Shown: positions 23,867 to 35,706, counted from the first letter of the stretch. The stretch is 64,000 nucleotides of DNA from Cliona cf. orientalis (GCA_963930775.1 OZ005694.1:1736001-1800000); one strand, 5' to 3'. The notes: generated from the letters alone by a model not told the origin. Translations and numbers: made by a program.

Positions 23867-24677
23867 TTTATGCGTGCATAAACTATAGTTAAGGTACCAT
23901 TAAATTGCGTGGGCGTGAGGGTGGGGATATGACACCTAAACCACATCAAAGTCATTAGTGAGGTGCGTGTTGTATAACCACGCCCTTTTAATTGCACAGA
24001 TCTCAGGGGTGTGGCTGCTAGAGCCGGAAGTGTTCATTTAATATCCTTCATGGACCGGAAGCCGAGCCGGAAGGGAGGGGCCAGGCCACGCCCAAAACAG
24101 CACCAACCTGCGCCTCAAGGACCATCATTCTCAATCAAGTGCCGACTGGCCACCGGATGTCCACCGGAAGCCCACAATCAATCCCAATTAAAACACACAG
24201 CTTCCTCAAGGCCAAAACACACACAAACACTTGGAGGCCGTTCTGCCACACCGCCCACACCAGAGCTCACCTCATTTCCTGTGTGGGCGGGGTAACAACA
24301 CGTCATCGCAACCACATCCGCTTCAAACCATCGTCAGCTTCCGTCCAGCCGTACAGTCCCCTCGATCGCACCGGCGTACAGTGCCTCATTAACTGACATG
24401 GCCTCACCTTTGACCTCCTGCCACGCCCCCGAAGCCTCCTGGCCGGGTGCAAAGGTCACCACCGCATCCGGGACACGCCCACTTATCGCCGCGGCCAAGT
24501 CCCATGCCCCGATATCCAAGCACTGGCCCGTGAAGCCACGCCCAATCTGAAGCAATAAAACCTGCATTAACGCACACGCACACACTCCACACAGTGCCAG
24601 GAACACGCCCACATGCTTAATTAGGCCTAATTAGGCTTTTTTTTTTTTTTTTTTTTTTTTTTTTCAAGGCGACCAGA

Positions 24678-25064
24678 ACACTAAGCAGAAAAAAAAATTG
24701 TCCAAAAACCACCACATAATCGAGCTGGGTGCATAGTGGAACCATACAATGCAAGCAGGCATCCTAAACTTTAATTTTGTCAAAAAGTTGGTAAAAGTCG
24801 TCATGTTTATGTGCGCGCGTGGCCCCGCCCCTCACGTAGCGCGTGTGTGGAAACATTGCAAACGCATGGCTTTCCTGTACAAACATATGGGGAAGCTTCA
24901 AAGGACCGTAACTTTGATTCTAAGGTGTGAATCAAAATTCCTGAAGGTCAAATCTCTGCATTTGATCCATTCTGCGCGCCGGTACAAAAATTATGTCCCC
25001 AGGTGCTCCCAATTCCCCCCTGAATTAATTAATTAAAGTTTTGTTTTTTTTTTCTACTTAGTGT
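24678..25064. mobile_element. Family B element, unit 1 (387 bp)
   Basis: Terminal inverted repeats ACACTAAGCAGAAAAAA and TTTTTCTACTTAGTGT. Inserted in the T-run at the centre of the family A element. Contains no gene. The interior resembles 411-750. Confidence 0.7.
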
Positions 25065-25082
25065 TTTAACAAGCTACCGTGC

Positions 25083-26015
25083 ACACTAAGCAGAAAAAAA
25101 AACTGCGGCACATAAGTATACGTACCCGCATTGTATAGGTTCGCACAAATTAATATGCACTTAGGCTTATTGATCGTTACCATGTAGATACATACACTGC
25201 AATACTTTATCTGCATTTGGTATATATTACTATGGTAACAACATCTAATGTCACTAAAAACATTCTTAAGTAGAGCATCCATAGTCAAGTCATGTTCAAA
25301 ACAGCTACCCTAGCCCACAATAATTTAATCAGTGTACAGTGCCTGTACGATTTAGCATTGGTATACCATAGTAACAATACCAAGTACCTGAGATGATTTC
25401 CACCCGCTCTAACTGCACCTGCGGTGCAGTTAGAGCTTGTTGGAAATCATCTAAGGAGCTACCATGCACACTAAGCAGACAAAAGTGCCACATAATTAGA
25501 AACATGCATGTATATAATATTCACACACTACAGTATAATAATATTATAGTCATCCCGAATATTACTGTAAAAAAATTGTCCAGAAACCACCATATAGTTG
25601 AGCTGGATGCCCATACAATCGGAAACAAGGCCATCTATGTTCCTAATAGAGCGTATTAAATATGGTACGAAAACCACCACACAGTCGAGCTGGATGCATA
25701 GTAGAGCCATACAATGCAAGCAGGCACCCAAACAGCAACATGCACAATGTTCGGTAAAGGGTCGTCAACGTACGCCGCGCGCCCGTAAAATTTTTTTCGC
25801 GTGCCTGTAAAATTTTTTTGGCAAACATTGCAAGTGAATGGCTTCCTATACAAACTTCAAAGAGCCATAACTTTAATTCTAGGGTGTGAATCAAAAAAGT
25901 CTCTCGATCAAAGTTCATAATTTGAGCCATTCTGCGTGCCCATATAAAACTTACGGTCCCAACCGCTCCCCAGAGTCCCAATAATGGAAATCTTTTTTTT
26001 TTTTCTACTTAGTGT
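25083..26015. mobile_element. Family B element, unit 2 (933 bp)
   Basis: Terminal inverted repeats ACACTAAGCAGAAAAAA and TTTTTCTACTTAGTGT. Homologous to 771-1764 and 3836 onward. It carries the 60 nt hairpin at 25392-25451 and several internal partial copies of the GCACACTAAGCAGA motif, suggesting earlier nested insertions. Confidence 0.7.
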
Positions 26016-26379
26016 GTAATGTCGTTGCGGTTAATAGTTAAGAAAGAATGCTTTGATCTTGCTTTGAAGTGGGCAATTACCGGTGTTTTCTTCAGGGGCC
26101 ACTTCCGGTCGCTAATTACACGCGCATAATCATCCCTGGCCGATTCTAGACACGCCCACCTTCGACCAAAAGCACTCGTATGGCCTCTTCGGCCACGCCC
26201 CTTCACGATTCGCTAATTAAATTAGCCATTCCTGACGCTCACGCCCACGCAATTAAATGGTACCTTAATAGCATCAGGCCGACGTAAAGAGCACGTTCGC
26301 CCATGACGTATGGCGCATGCGCATACGGCACACTAGTATACAATTATTCTAAATAAAGCACACTTTAACTGCGCAACAA

Positions 26380-26538
26380 CTCCTGCGAGCAAAGAAGAAC
26401 ATCCCAGTGGAAAAATCTTTGAATCGCCTTGCCACCGAACAGTTACGAACGGCCACCGCCATGACCAGAGCCTAATACGACAAGCTACCACCATGGTCAA
26501 TGCAGGAGACGATCCGCCTCAGTTCCTTTCGAAGTTAT
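26380..26538 (+). other. Weak coding-like patch split by family A
   Basis: An ATG in a CCACC context near 26492 opens a frame that would read on through the TTAA junction if the element at 26539-27516 were absent. It continues to a stop near 27615. The frame differs from that of the longer coding-like stretch at 27577-28043, so a single gene model is not secure. No family recognised. Confidence 0.2.
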
Positions 26539-26785
26539 TTAAGGTACCATTTAATTGCGTGGGCGTGAGCGTCAGGAATGGCTAATTCAATTAGCGAATC
26601 GTGAAGGGGCGTGGCCGAAGAGGCCATACGAGTGCTTTTGGTCGAAGGTGGGCGTGTCCAGAATCGGCCAGGGATGATTATGCGCGTGTAATTAGCGACC
26701 GGAAGTGGCCCCTGAAGAAAAGGCCGGTAATTGCCCACATCAAAGCAAGATCAAAGCATTCTTGTTTAACTATTAACCGCAACGA

Positions 26786-26826
<41 letters not shown>

Positions 26827-27516
26827 ATTAGGCCTAATTAAGCATGTGGGCGTGTTCCTGGCACTGTGTGGAGTGTGTGCGTGTGCGTTAATGCAGGTTT
26901 TATTGCTTCCGATTGGGTGTGGCTTCACGGGCCAGTGCTTGGACATCGGGGCCGGGGACTTGGCTGCGGCGATAGGTGGGCGTGTCCCGGATGCGGTGGT
27001 GACCTTTGAACCCGTCCAGGAGGCTTTGGGGGCGTGGCAGGAGGTCAAAGGTACGGCTGGACGGAAGCTGACGATGGTTTGAAGCAGATGTGGTTGCGAT
27101 GACGTGTTGTTACTCCGCCCACACAGGAAATGAGGTGAGCTCTTGTGTGGGCGGTGTGGCAGAACGGCCTCCAAGTGTTTGTGTGTGTTTTGGCCTTGAG
27201 GAAGCTGTGTGTTTTAATTGGGATTGATTGTGGGCTTCCGGTGGACATCCGGTGGTTAGTAGGCACTTGATTGAGAATGGTGGTCCTTGGGGAACAGGGT
27301 GGGGCTGTTTTGGGCGTGGCCTGGCCCCTCCCTTCCGGCTCGGCTTCCGGTCCATGGAGGATATTAAATGAACACTTCCGGCTCTAGCAGCCACACCCCT
27401 GAGACCTGTGCAATTAAAAGGGCGTGGTTACACAGCATGCACCTCACTAATGACTTTGATGTGGTTTAGGTGTCATATCCCCCACCTCACGCCCACGCAA
27501 TTTAATGGTACCTTAA
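26539..27516 (-). mobile_element. Family A element, uninterrupted copy (978 bp)
   Basis: TTAAGGTACCATTTAATTGC at the left and GCAATTTAATGGTACCTTAA at the right, with a central A-run of about 35 bp. It is inverted relative to the copies at 23889 and 29453. Both interior halves are present, so this is a good reference for the unit's structure. No transposase frame. Confidence 0.85.
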
Positions 27517-27576
27517 ATTGAATCGCACTATGTACCGAGAAGCCCCACGACCTTTGACCTCGCTTCACCGCTTAAG

Positions 27577-28043
27577 ATGCGGCAAGTTGTGCATGCAACG
27601 AAGTGGATGCACCAGCCTCTGCAGCTGGCTTTATTGAGTAACTTAACAGAACTGACATATCTGCAGGGTGTGATAGGAGATCAGCTGATCCATAGGCAGC
27701 CAACAGAGAGGAAGGTACTTATTCAGACGTTTATGGCTCGACTGAAGTTAGCCTGGGGACGAGGCTAGGCTCGAAGTTATCGGGGAAGAAAGCAAAGTGC
27801 CTTATGTGAGGGTGTTCAACTCTTATATGAACCAACTTATCAGAACTCTAGCCTATGTTGGAGCCACATGTACCAAGGAATGAACAGAAAGGAGCCTATC
27901 ATGAAGAGATCAGAGATTGAACTTCAAGTGACCAGTCTCACAAGACTCATGCATACCATGCAGTTCAACACCCCTACTAGAAGAACGATTGAACAGCACC
28001 ACCTTCCATTCATGATTGGCTTTGGTGTTAATTTAAATTCATA
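27577..28043 (+). pseudogene. Unidentified protein-coding remnant
   Basis: A 63-codon frame from ATG at 27577 reads as a plausible globular protein (many Leu, Gln, Thr). It stops in GRG-TAG at 27766. After a shift, another frame from about 27760 reads DEARLEVIGEESKVPYVRVF and onward to a TGA near 27878. Then a third stretch (KRSEIELQVTSLTRLMHTMQ and onward) runs to a TAA near 28043. Three protein-like stretches in sequence suggest one decayed or spliced gene. I do not recognise the family. Confidence 0.3.
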
Positions 28044-29245
28044 ATATTTTGTCATCAATCATGTAAACTAAGTATCACTAAAATTAATGTTTTTACAATG
28101 GGTCCATCATGCATGATGTGTAGCTACAATAATTACAAATTATCATTCTACAGAGGTTGTAAAAGGAAGACAGTTGTACCAGTGTAGCAGCATGATGGTG
28201 TCAAAGTGGGAGACTTGGGTACACTATTAATATTATGAACAAGTGAACCACTTTTATGAGCTTGACCTTATTTAATAAAGTGAGCCTCTAGGTGAAGACG
28301 CTTGTTCAGTATCCTCTGAAGTTGTGTGAATGTGACTTGTATAATTTGCGGGGTATGATGCTGAATTACTGCCTGCCTACACAATCCTAGCTTGAAAACA
28401 TCTGGTGCAATGAGGTATACTATGCTTACAAATTGCACCCAGCTCAGCCGCGTGCACTAAACTTGATAACTGAACGTGGCTACATTATGTGATAGGCTAG
28501 CCTTCCATACTGATCCGGATTACTGAACTATTCATATTGTGAGAATATTTTTTATTGATTTCTTCTACATAACAGGCAAGTGTTAATTCAATGTTTAACG
28601 TACTTCTACAACGAAAATACAAGGGAGAGAAGGGTATACAATGGTGTTCAACCAATTTGAATGGGCGTGATATGGCGTACTGAATGGTGGCAGATCGTGA
28701 GGGCTGGAAGCTAGCTACATGGCCTAATCTGATATTAGACACTTTACTTACTTTTTTCCAGATCAGAAGGAAGGAGACAGTACTCATATGAACCCCAGAA
28801 AGCATCGCCGAAGTTAATATTAGCATTTATATCATGCCATTATCAATCATAAAATGTATTGTATACAATGCAGTAATGATTATTCAGCTGTTGTAATTGG
28901 TAAAGGGTAATCACACCTGCTGGTTTCAGTACTGTTGACCAGAAGTGGCAATTTTGAACAGGTAAGTGTCGACAGACTAAAAGGCTCGATTTGGCCGATA
29001 ATTGCTGCATTCATGCGGTATGAGCGGCCGATAACAAATGTCCGTTGACGATAATCGAGGCCCAACCATCGGGATTTGGAGGACTATAGCGTCGTCTCTG
29101 ATTGTCGTATTGTCTTCATCTGGATATCCTCTTGTAGAGGAGGTGAAGATCTGTCTGTAGAACTTTGAAGCAAGGTCTGGAAGTGTTCCTAAGTCGACTT
29201 ATGAGCCGAACTTATAACTCGGCCGATAGTCGAGGTCTTACGCTT
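28044..29245. other. Non-coding spacer
   Basis: No homology to other parts of the window and no convincing open frame. The 109-codon minus frame at 28497-28826 has no recognisable composition or motif. Confidence 0.35.
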
Positions 29246-29451
29246 CTCTCTGGATTTTGCAGCTCCTTTCATGACAAATAAGTGGAAATCATGTACAGTC
29301 AAATCCTTTGTGTAGTTGTGGACTCCACACATAAATATCAGTGTTAGCTACATTGACGTGATCTGGTGAAAGAAACTCACTAATATGCTTGGCTAAGTAG
29401 TCCATTGTGTGACAGAGCTGACCAGGTGGGCAGATGCTATTTCCAGGGCAA
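29246..29451 (-). pseudogene. Relic 4, N-terminal fragment of the family
   Basis: Read from 29451 to 29246, it encodes CPGNSICPPGQLCHTMDYLA through the FLSPDHVNV and LHDF-type segments seen in the intact paralogues. It has a small insertion near 29345 that breaks the frame. It begins exactly at the TTAA end of the family A element at 29453, where the paralogues continue with the signal peptide. Orientation and order suit a displaced 5' part of the relic at 22999-23866. Confidence 0.8.
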
Positions 29452-29452
29452 T

Positions 29453-30472
29453 TTAAGGTACCATTAAATTGCGTGGGCGTGAGGTGGGGGATATGACACC
29501 TAAACCACATCAAAGTCATTAGTGAGGTGCATGTTGTGTAACCACGCCCTTTTAATTGCACAGGTCTCAGGGGCGTGGCTGCTAGAGCCGGAAGTGTTCA
29601 TTTAATATCCTCCATGGACCGGAAGCCGAGCCGGAAGGGAGGGGCCAGGCCACGCCCAAAACAGCCCCACCCTGTTCCCCAAGGACCACCATTCTCAATC
29701 AAGTGCCTACTAACCACCGGATGTCCACCGGAAGCCCACAATCAATCCCAATTAAAACACACAGCTTCCTCAAGGCCAAAACACACACAAACACTTGGAG
29801 GCCGTTCTGCCACACCGCCCACGCAAGAGCTCACCTCATTTCCTGTGTGGGCGGAGTAACAACACGTCATCGCAACCACATCCGCTTCAAACCATCGTCA
29901 GCTTCCGTCCAGCCGTACAGGCCCCTCGATCGCACCGCCGTACAGTGCCTCATTAACAGACATGGCCTCACCTTTGACCTCCTGCCACGCCCCCGAAGCC
30001 TCCTGGCCGGGGTTCAAAGGTCACCACCGCTTCCGGGACACGCCCACCTATCGCCGAGGCCAAGTCTCAGGCGCCGATATCCAAGCACTGGCCCGTGAAG
30101 CCACGCCCAATCGGAAGCAATAAAACCTGCATTAACGCACACGCACACACTCCACACAGTGCCAGGAACACGCCCACATGCTTAATTAGGCCAAATAAGG
30201 CTTTTTTTTTTTTTTTTTTTTTTGTCGTTGCGGTTAATAGTTAAGAAAGAATGCTTTGATCTTGCTTTGAAGTGGGCAATTACCGGTGTTTTCTTCAGGG
30301 GCCACTTCCGGTCGCTAATTACACGCGCATAATCATCCCTGGCCGATTCTAGACACGCCCACCTTCGACCAAAAGCACTCGTATGGCCTCTTCGGCCACG
30401 CCCCTTCACGATTCGCTAATTGAATTAGCCAATCCTGACGCTCACGCCCACGCACTTTAATGCTACCTTAAC
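29453..30472 (+). mobile_element. Family A element, uninterrupted copy (1020 bp)
   Basis: TTAAGGTACCATTAAATTGC at the left and GCACTTTAATGCTACCTTAA at the right, with a central T-run at about 30202-30223. The left flank is family-gene coding sequence. The right flank is the fold-back element at 30484, not the continuation of that gene, so this is not a simple insertion into an intact gene. Confidence 0.85.
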
Positions 30473-30483
30473 TGTCCTGAGTA

Positions 30484-31776
30484 GGGTCCGCAAGGTGAAA
30501 ATTTGACCTCCGAATTTCGGATAAATTATAATTGGCACATCAAAATCTCATCGGTACTTAATCAACTGCACCCCAAACCCCCTTCTTTCATCGTCCTTTG
30601 AGGGAGGATCGCGTGATTTGCCGCCGATCTGAGAATAAAGTGGGCGTAGTCACGAGATAACACGCCACAAAATTGTTCTAATTAAGCGAACACCTAGCCT
30701 AGGTACTAGCGCTACAAATGCGCCCCTGTCAGAAGCAGCAAAGCCCTTCGTTTTCGGTGCTGGCAGGGCTCTGTAGGTAAGTGAGAAATGGAGAGATCTG
30801 GGGGCGTTGCGGTTAATTGGGTGTGGCGTTTCGATCCCTACCACTTGCGTTTTATGGGATATGGTCCACATATTGCATGTAGCGGATGAGATGAGATTCG
30901 GTGAACCCTTGCCATCTGGCTGGGAGCACTCTAGTTCTGTCTATTGATAGCGATGTCTAACCAACATTGAAACCTTAGAAATGCACTTCACTCATATCTC
31001 ACAGAACCCAAAATCTTTGCAGATCATTTTGATGTAAGTTTCATTTTCATATCATCTTCTTCCTGAGTGAAGTTATGACGCAAAGTTTACAATGAAATCT
31101 GGAATTTCATCACGGAGCACCAACAGCAGGGACTCCTATAAAGAATTGACAAGCCCAGTTATGAGACTTTAACACATACTTCACATCATAACTTCACTCA
31201 GGAACAAGATATAAAGATGAAACTTCCACCAAAATGATCTGCAGAAATTTTCGGTTCTGTGAGATGCAAGAGTGAAATGCATTTCTAAGGTTTCAATGTT
31301 GGTTTGGTATTGCTATTAATAGACAGAACTATAGTGCTCCCAGCCAGATGGCAAGGGTTCACTGAATCACATTTCATCCACTACATGCAATGTGTGGACC
31401 ATATCCCATAAAACGCAAGTGGTAGGGATTGCAAGGCCACACCCATTTAACCGCAATGCCCCCAGATCTCTCACTTTTCTACAGATAAAACAGCCCTACC
31501 AGCACCAGAAACGAAGGGCTTTGCTGGTACACAGGGGCGCATTTGCAGCGCTAGTACCTAGGCTAGCTGCTGGCTTAATTAGAATAAATTTGTGTTGCGC
31601 CGTCCCATGACCACGCCCACTTCAATTTTGGATCGGTGGCAAATCGTGCAATTTTCCCCCAAAGGAAGCACTAAGGACGGGTATTGGGGTGTGGTTGATT
31701 AAGTACCGGTGACCCCTTGATGCACTGGTTGTAATTTATCCGAACTTCAGAGGTCAAATTTTCACTTCGCGGACCC
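30484..31776. mobile_element. 1.3 kb fold-back element with arms of about 600 bp and TA duplication
   Basis: Starts GGGTCCGCAAGGTGAAAATT and ends in the inverse, AATTTTCACTTCGCGGACCC. TA stands on both sides (30482-30483 and 31777-31778). Pairing continues inward for nearly the whole length: GGGATATGGTCCACA near 30856 mirrors TGTGGACCATATCCC near 31391, and CAGAACCCAAAAT near 31005 mirrors the ATTTTCGGTTCTG area near 31250. The centre is near 31130. The short frames within the arms mirror each other and are not genes. Confidence 0.85.
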
Positions 31777-31787
31777 TAACGTACGTT

Positions 31788-32195
31788 CCCAGCCCCTTCA
31801 GGGTACGAGGTTAATTAAGTCACAAGGAGCTAGCCTGGAGGCTACTTGTAAGCATGTAAAAGTTGCAAAATCGGTGAGCCCGGCTGGGATGGCATCTCCT
31901 CACAGGAATGGACTTCAATATCACCGAGACGCCTACGAAGGCTAAGGGGACAATAAGACTAATAGCCCCATACCCTCACGCTCAAGTTATGTGGAGACTC
32001 GGGATAAGTCAGAGTAGATTTATAAGATCTGGATATAGAAAGTATCTACCTTATGCTCAAACTTAGTCTCGAATTCAGGCTCCTTGAAAATCAACCTGCG
32101 TTCAAGGCTTCTTTGGCCTAATCTCTCAGTTGTAGAGCTATGGTCATCAAGTCCCTCGTCCCCAGCTCCGTATGCTTGAAAGGGGGCTGGGAATG
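31788..32195. mobile_element. MITE-like inverted repeat (GTTCCCAGCCCC termini)
   Basis: The left end GTTCCCAGCCCCTTCAGGGT is mirrored near 32178-32195 by GAAAGGGGGCTGGGAATG. The interior has no coding content. No clear target duplication. Confidence 0.5.
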
Positions 32196-32403
32196 AGACT
32201 ATCTTTCACTGCATCCGAGTCTCAACTTGATGCCCAATGCCCTGAGGAGATGCACCCTTCACCAATTTTCCAAGGGAAATAATCAGCTCTACCTCTACAT
32301 GCTTTATAAATACAAGCAGCTCCTTAGTACATTCATAATCATAGCACATTCTATCGGCCTCCAACGCAATAGAGTTTATTGTTGGAAATGGTCGTCATCG
32401 CCC

Positions 32404-32500
32404 AGCGCACCAGTCCAAAATCGAGTCCAAATCTCAGTCCACAGTCCAGTCCATGAGTCCAGTCCAGAGTCCACAGTCCAGGTTTTACACCAACCCCTCT
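32404..32500 (-). repeat. AGTCCA-rich simple repeat, inverted copy at 44628-44715
   Basis: A short array of AGTCCAGTCC/GAGTCCA words. The reverse complement, including GGTGCAAAACTTGGACTC and GAGATTTGGACTCGATTTTG flanks, appears at 44628-44715. A related GCGCCCAAAATCAAAAATT flank is at 46690. It looks like a dispersed repeat with an internal simple-sequence core. Confidence 0.6.
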
Positions 32501-32934
32501 AGCTCTAAATCCAGGAATTAGGGTGTGGCACGTGAGACTAATAATAACTGAAGCTGGTTCACGAGACTAGGATTCCAAACGCCGTTTCACCATAGGTGCT
32601 ATTGTATGGTCCTTAGGTAAATTGGTGAGTCTATGCTATGGTCTAAGCTAATATCAACACTGTTCTGAATAAAACATTTTCTGATTTGCGCACGACTCAC
32701 ACTGAATAATAAGAATTTAATTATTTATTTTTATGGCCCGCCCCTCGATCAGTGCCATAATAATATGCTTCATGCATGCTGAACCATATGGTTAATAGTA
32801 GAGGAATCCCGAATGAAAATAATTAGTAAGCTTATCTTCCAATCATTGAATATTCTCTGTTTCAATTAATGCTGCACTGATGATATTAACTCTTTTGATA
32901 TGGCATAAAGACGCTTGAACGGAATAGTCTCGCA

Positions 32935-33270
32935 CAGCCAGACTCTCTCTCAGGGAAAAGGGGAGGGAGAGAGTCTGGTAAAGTGCTATACATTGAGTTG
33001 TCCCAGCGCCTCGTACGAGGCGCGACCAATCAGATTGCATCTTTAGTTTGCGGTGGCATATCCGATTGTGAACGGAGAATAAACACGCGTGCGCAATAGT
33101 ATCTCATCCGTTCACAGTCGGATACGCCACCGCAAACTATGTAATGCCATAAAGATGCAATCTGATTGGTCGCGCCTCATACCAGGCACTGGGACAACTC
33201 GATGTATAGCACTTTACCAGACTCTCTTCCTCCCCCTCCCGAGGTGTAAGAGTCTGGCTGCATGAGACTA
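32935..33270. mobile_element. hAT-like MITE (TAGTCTC family), 336 bp
   Basis: Left terminus TAGTCTCGCACAGCCAGACT, right terminus AGTCTGGCTGCATGAGACTA. GAACGGAA precedes it and AAACGGAA follows after one base, fitting a slightly decayed 8 bp duplication. Inner arms pair from CTGGTAAAGTGCTATAC through GCAATCTGATTGG. Confidence 0.75.
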
Positions 33271-33483
33271 TAAACGGAAGTAGTGAGCTGGGGGGGGGGG
33301 GGGGAGTGGGTGGGACAAAGTCAGTCAAATAGACACTCACAAACCTGATATTATTAGTATATACATAAATCTGATCTGTGGTCTGGGTTAGATGATTAGA
33401 TAAAAATTATAAAATTAATGGTGCCTTTCTGGAGGCTTCCATGATACATGTACGAGGGCTTTCAAACTCCTCCATAATTAGCT

Positions 33484-34516
33484 AGGCCACATTAATTTGA
33501 TTTCATGTTTCTTGGACTTGCCGACCGTTTATTTCTGAGATTTGAAAAAAAATTAAACCACAAGCATGTGACCCACCAAGCGTGCCTTAATTGCAATATT
33601 CAGCAGAAGCTGTCCATGACAAAGAGCCAAGAAAAGGAGTTTCTCTTGCTTCATAGTTGGTAAGAACTAGCTATACCATCATAGCTTCATTTTACCAAGG
33701 CTCAGTGTTCTGGAGGAGTCTGGCATCAATTTCTTCGTCAAACTAGAGCTCTATGGAGCACATACCCCGCACGCGCTATGATGTCAAATGAGCGAGAGCC
33801 TGTTGAAGATCTTTACCTACATGTTGTGCCAGGTTGTGCGCATGAGCAGAGAGCACACAGGGTTTCATCCAGGAGGGGTGGGGGGGACAGGGGGGAAGCT
33901 TCCCCTCCAAATTCTCTAGCTTCCCCCCGCTAAATATGCATCATAATATCACAGTAAATCACCAAATACAATCACTATACAGCATTTGTTTTTGATCAAA
34001 AATTATCCGAAATAATATGGAAGAATTAAAGAAATTCTTCTAAATACGTCCCAAGGAACCGTTTGGTATGCTGAATATACCTACTCATTTATCACGCTTC
34101 CACCCCAAATTTTTGTCGCTGGATGAAACCCTGGCGCATAGTGGGCAGTATCCATAGGCGTGGCCAATAAAACGCGGTATTTGCAACGCTCGTGGGCCTT
34201 TCCAAACGATTCAAAGCATACTGAAGCCAGTTTTTCGGCGATATTGACGAATAGGTTGTATTTACGAGTTGCTCAGATGCCTAGACCTCCAGATCTGGCG
34301 ATTTTTGTGCTAACGACAGACGATAACAACGACAGATAAAACCGATTACATTACCTGTTGCGCATGCACATGGGGTAACCAGCTTGTTCATAGCAGGACA
34401 GCGAATTTTAATGATATTGGTAACATTTTAATGAGATTCATAACTTTTTGCCTACCTACCAACCCTATCAGCCTTCCATCTATCCAAGAAACATGAAATT
34501 AATTTGATGTGGCCTT
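33484..34516. mobile_element. Outer inverted-repeat element hosting a family D copy
   Basis: GGCCACATTAATTTG...TTTCATGTTTCTTGGA near 33484-33517 is mirrored by TCCAAGAAACATGAAATTAA near 34484-34516. Between them lies an inverted family D copy (about 33743-34380), from AGAGCTCTATGGAGCACA to GCGCATGCACATGGGGTAA. Confidence 0.55.
33743..34380. mobile_element. Family D element, inverted copy
   Basis: Shares with 17309-17918, in reverse orientation, TTAGCACAAAAATCGCCA, TCTAGGCAYCTGAGC, AACGACAACGAC-type words and the GAGCTCTATRGAGCACATA terminus. Target duplication not clear. No gene. Confidence 0.6.
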
Positions 34517-34874
34517 ATTATTAGTTTGGTATAATATATTATTATAGCTAGCTATAACCCATGATTAGCTGCACAGATAAGGTAAATCGAACTGAATTAA
34601 GGGTTATTTATTTCGCCTTTATATCTCACAATAATAGTTTGTAGATGTCGGTAACATTTATGGTCCTTTGAGTCAGACATGGAGTGATTATAACCGTTGA
34701 AAATCTGGATTTCGACAACTTTTGTTCTGAGTAGCTACTAAATTGTATCACACGAATTACACATTTATCCAGGCCCTGGCTTTCTCATAGTAAAATCTGT
34801 ACACTAAAGAACAGCAATTATACGACACTACTTACGGACAAGCGCCCGCTCCCAAATAAGTGCCCATGTACATA

Positions 34875-35342
34875 CAGTGGAACCTCACTTAGCGGACACC
34901 CCTCAACGGCGGACACCTGTATAACGGACAATTTTGAATGTCCGGATTGTATTTACATAGACTTCAGTACATTTAAACCCCCTCAACAGCGGACACCCTG
35001 CTATTCCGTATAACTGACACTTATTTTGGTCCCATTCGAGCCTGCGCAAGAGTGAACAACCTCACATAACGGACAGTTAGGACACACCCACCATTAAAAT
35101 CAGTCGGTTTCAGTAACTACACAGTAAAGCCTAAATATGTTTCATATTCTTGCTTAGAAGCTGTCAGTTGACAGATCTCTCATCAATACGGTCTTTATCG
35201 TCGTCCACAATAGTGCTTTATCATAGCTGGCCGCGATTGTAGAAGGGGCGTGGTGAACCACTAACCCCTGAGCTAAGGACACCTTGCTACGACGGACAAA
35301 ATGTTTGGTCCCAATGGTGTCCGCTTTAATGGGGTTCCACTG
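34875..35342. mobile_element. pogo/Tigger-like MITE, 468 bp
   Basis: Left end CAGTGGAACCTCACTTAGCG and right end GCTTTAATGGGGTTCCACTG, with TA on both sides (34873-34874 and 35343-35344). The CAGTGGAACC ends and TA site resemble pogo/Tigger DNA transposons. The interior holds repeated GCGGACACC / ATAACGGACA words and no transposase. Confidence 0.7.
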
Positions 35343-35706
35343 TACCTCATTTCAAGTGTTCAATGTATATAGCAGCTACATAATATGTGACTGAATATGA
35401 GAAAATAGACCACTAATTTTGCAATAATTTCTAATTATATATTATATACCACGAAAAATGTTTTTCAGATGGTCATTTTTCTTATATAGTCCGTGTCATT
35501 ACATGAGGGCATGGATACGCGTCTTGGATGCACCCGGTTGCTATGAACGAGCCGCACTACAAGGCTCAGGATTGGTCAGAACTGTAGGGCCGTGTGAACA
35601 AAGAAAGGTGGCTTTAATGCCTTGGGCCATAGCTACAGCTAGAGACGTATTGTCGAACGATCGGCGCAAAAGCGCTGCGCGTTTCGAAAAGCCTGCTAAG
35701 CACGCG

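Larger units (their letters stand above)
23889..26268 (+). mobile_element. Family A TTAA-flanked element with nested family B insertions
   Basis: Begins TTAAGGTACCATTAAATTGC and ends in the inverse, GCAATTAAATGGTACCTTAA. The TTAA at both ends fits a piggyBac-type target site. The left half (23889-24640) and right half (26018-26268) match the uninterrupted copies at 26539-27516 and 29453-30472. At the central T-run it carries two family B elements (24678-25064 and 25083-26015). A 94-codon frame (from 24011) is shared by all copies but lacks an ATG start. The element looks non-autonomous. Confidence 0.8.

Noticed and set aside
24011-24295. 94-codon frame shared by three family A copies (also 27110-27394 and 29575-29859)
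   Set aside because: It starts at GTG, not ATG. The similarity equals overall DNA identity of the repeat, and there is no domain. Treated as a passenger frame.
30650-31610. Two similar 72-73 codon frames (30650-30871 minus and 31392-31610 plus)
   Set aside because: They are the two arms of one fold-back element read on opposite strands.
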